Shown here piece by piece: positions 7,444-8,214 of a stretch of 8,214 nt of DNA. The notes beneath the pieces are model-generated. The model was not told the DNA's origin and did not search any database. It saw only the letters and a program-made list of their open reading frames with translations. This stretch comes from Rhizobacter sp. (GTDB lineage: Bacteria > Pseudomonadota > Gammaproteobacteria > Burkholderiales > Burkholderiaceae), in assembly GCA_014379885.1 (NCBI GenBank), contig JACMKW010000299.1, forward strand, positions 1-8,214, in the 5' to 3' direction. Each line of letters starts with the position of its first letter. The first letter of the stretch is position 1. The position numbers and the translations under genes are program-made.

Positions 7444-7487
7444 TGCAGTGGCACGACATGAACATGCAACAAGGGGGCGCAACTTGA
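7443..7487 (+). CDS. 14-codon ORF linking the SOD-rhodanese gene to the next gene
   Basis: The sequence TGATG joins the SOD-rhodanese stop to an ATG that opens the 14-residue frame MQWHDMNMQQGGAT. A strong AAAGGGGA (7429-7436) stands 6 bases before this ATG. The stop TGA (7485-7487) overlaps the TTG start of the following gene (TTGA). Both ends interlock with neighbouring genes and the binding site is good, so it is probably translated. It most likely works as a coupling leader that carries ribosomes to the weak TTG start. The peptide is rich in Met, His, Asp and Gln, which could bind metal, but 14 residues are too few to claim a function. Confidence 0.5.
   Translation: MQWHDMNMQQGGAT
7471..7477 (+). 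promoter_or_regulatory. Ribosome binding site deciding the TTG start
   Basis: AAGGGGG is 6 bases upstream of TTG 7484, the best placed start signal for the ATP-grasp-like gene. It lies inside the preceding 14-codon ORF, so ribosomes translating that ORF would expose it. Confidence 0.6.
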
Positions 7488-8214
7488 GCATTGAAAATCG
7501 CCGACGCCTGGCCATTCTGTATCCGGGGAATCGCGCGGCCCGGGATCGAGCCGATCCCGCCGAGAGCCGGTTCAAAGCGCTTTTCGAGGCCTTCAAGGGC
7601 ACGGCAGTCGCGGCAGAGCCGGCGATCTACAGCGACGACTTTCGAGACGAGGTCTCGCAGCAGCTCTCCGGCGTGCACGGCGTTCTGGTGTGGCACAACC
7701 CGGTGGAAGGCGGAAGGGATCGGGGCGCATTGGACGGCCTGCTTCGGTACGTGGCGGCGAAGGGCGTGTTTGTCAGTACGCACCCGGACACGATCCTCAA
7801 GCTCGGCACCAAAGACGTGTTGCTCTCGGTACGAGACTTGCCATTCGGCAGCGATGTGCACAGTGTCGCAACGCTGGCGCATCTGAGGGATGAACTTCCC
7901 GGTCGGCTCACCCGAGGTGCCCGTGTGCTGAAGCAGCGCCGCGGGCACAGTGGCATCGGCGTTTGGCGCATCGAGCAGCGCGGTGAAGACCGCTACGCAT
8001 TGCGGCACGCACAACGGGGCGCCACGGAAGAGCTTGTGAACCTCGCCAGTGTTCTTCAGCGTCTGGCGCCCTACTTCGAGCACGGTGGTCACATGATCGA
8101 CCAAGCTTGGCAGCCGCGCATGGTCGAGGGGATGACGAGGGCCTACCTGGTGCGCGACCGCGTCGCAGGCTTTGGGCACCAGGCTGTTGTCGCGCTTCAT
8201 CCGCATGACGAAGC
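7484..8214 (+). CDS. ATP-grasp-like protein, Cj0069-type (partial at window end)
   Basis: An open frame runs from TTG 7484 to the window edge (243 codons, no stop). It starts RRRLAILYPGNRAARDRADP, followed by GVLVWHNPVEGGRDR (66-80), FVSTHPDTILKLGTKDVL (96-113) and ARVLKQRRGHSGIGVWRIE (146-164). The last motif, a Lys followed by a glycine-rich turn, resembles the ATP-binding strand-loop of ATP-grasp ligases. The whole recalls the Cj0069 family of uncharacterised proteins; I make that match from memory. Reaction and substrate are unknown; an ATP-dependent ligation to a thiol or peptide would be a natural guess for the fold but nothing here proves it. AAGGGGG (7471-7477), 6 bases before the TTG, and overlap with the 14-codon ORF support this start; GTG at 7448 is an in-frame alternative. 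A 7-bp hairpin (7541-7559) lies in its early codons. Confidence 0.8.
   Translation, partial: MSIENRRRLAILYPGNRAARDRADPAESRFKALFEAFKGTAVAAEPAIYSDDFRDEVSQQLSGVHGVLVWHNPVEGGRDRGALDGLLRYVAAKGVFVSTHPDTILKLGTKDVLLSVRDLPFGSDVHSVATLAHLRDELPGRLTRGARVLKQRRGHSGIGVWRIEQRGEDRYALRHAQRGATEELVNLASVLQRLAPYFEHGGHMIDQAWQPRMVEGMTRAYLVRDRVAGFGHQAVVALHPHDE
7541..7559 (+). repeat. 7-bp inverted repeat in the early codons of the ATP-grasp-like gene
   Basis: CGGGATC (7541-7547) and GATCCCG (7553-7559) are perfect complements with a 5-base loop, about 55 bases after the TTG start. It may form an mRNA hairpin; no function is evident and it may be chance in GC-rich coding sequence. Confidence 0.4.

Noticed and set aside
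7379..8206. Minus-strand 275-codon frame opposite the last gene
   Set aside because: It looked like the only long frame there, but the plus-strand frame from TTG 7484 stays open to the window edge with conserved motifs and a good ribosome binding site.

Overview
The window is GC-rich and densely coding, with proteins that look betaproteobacterial. I infer a Burkholderiales bacterium, probably Comamonadaceae-like, from the style of the FolE, BLUF, M48, LysR and Chr proteins; no rRNA or other marker is present to settle this.

Left part (1-2521), ordinary chromosome: the 3' end of folE (GTP cyclohydrolase I) is followed 12 bp later by a short blue-light (BLUF) photoreceptor gene. This runs head-on into a long membrane M48 metalloprotease gene on the minus strand. 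The two stop codons interlock in one CTAG, and an 11-bp perfect inverted repeat starts at the next base.

Middle part (2522-4655), scar tissue: an IS110-family element (minus strand) encodes an apparently intact DEDD/Ser recombinase. About 240 bp of structured non-coding DNA lie upstream of it, where IS110-group elements carry their bridge RNA. Next comes a LysR-type regulator that is broken: a one-base frameshift near the C-terminus, and an N-terminus missing where the next module begins.

Right part (4665-8214), a tightly packed plus-strand operon related to chromate resistance: chrB, a glutathione S-transferase-like gene, a 26-codon hydrophobic ORF, an Fe/Mn superoxide dismutase fused to a rhodanese domain (ChrC+ChrE in one chain), a 14-codon ORF with its own ribosome binding site, and an ATP-grasp-like gene that leaves the window. 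Most junctions overlap by one to four bases. Two identical-pattern palindromes, TGTAG-N6-CTACA, 20 bp apart, cover the predicted chrB promoter and the first base of its ATG, suggesting an autoregulated and possibly leaderless transcript. The usual efflux pump gene chrA is absent from its expected place; the 26-codon ORF may be its remnant. As seen here, the operon encodes sensing plus redox and thiol defence rather than efflux.
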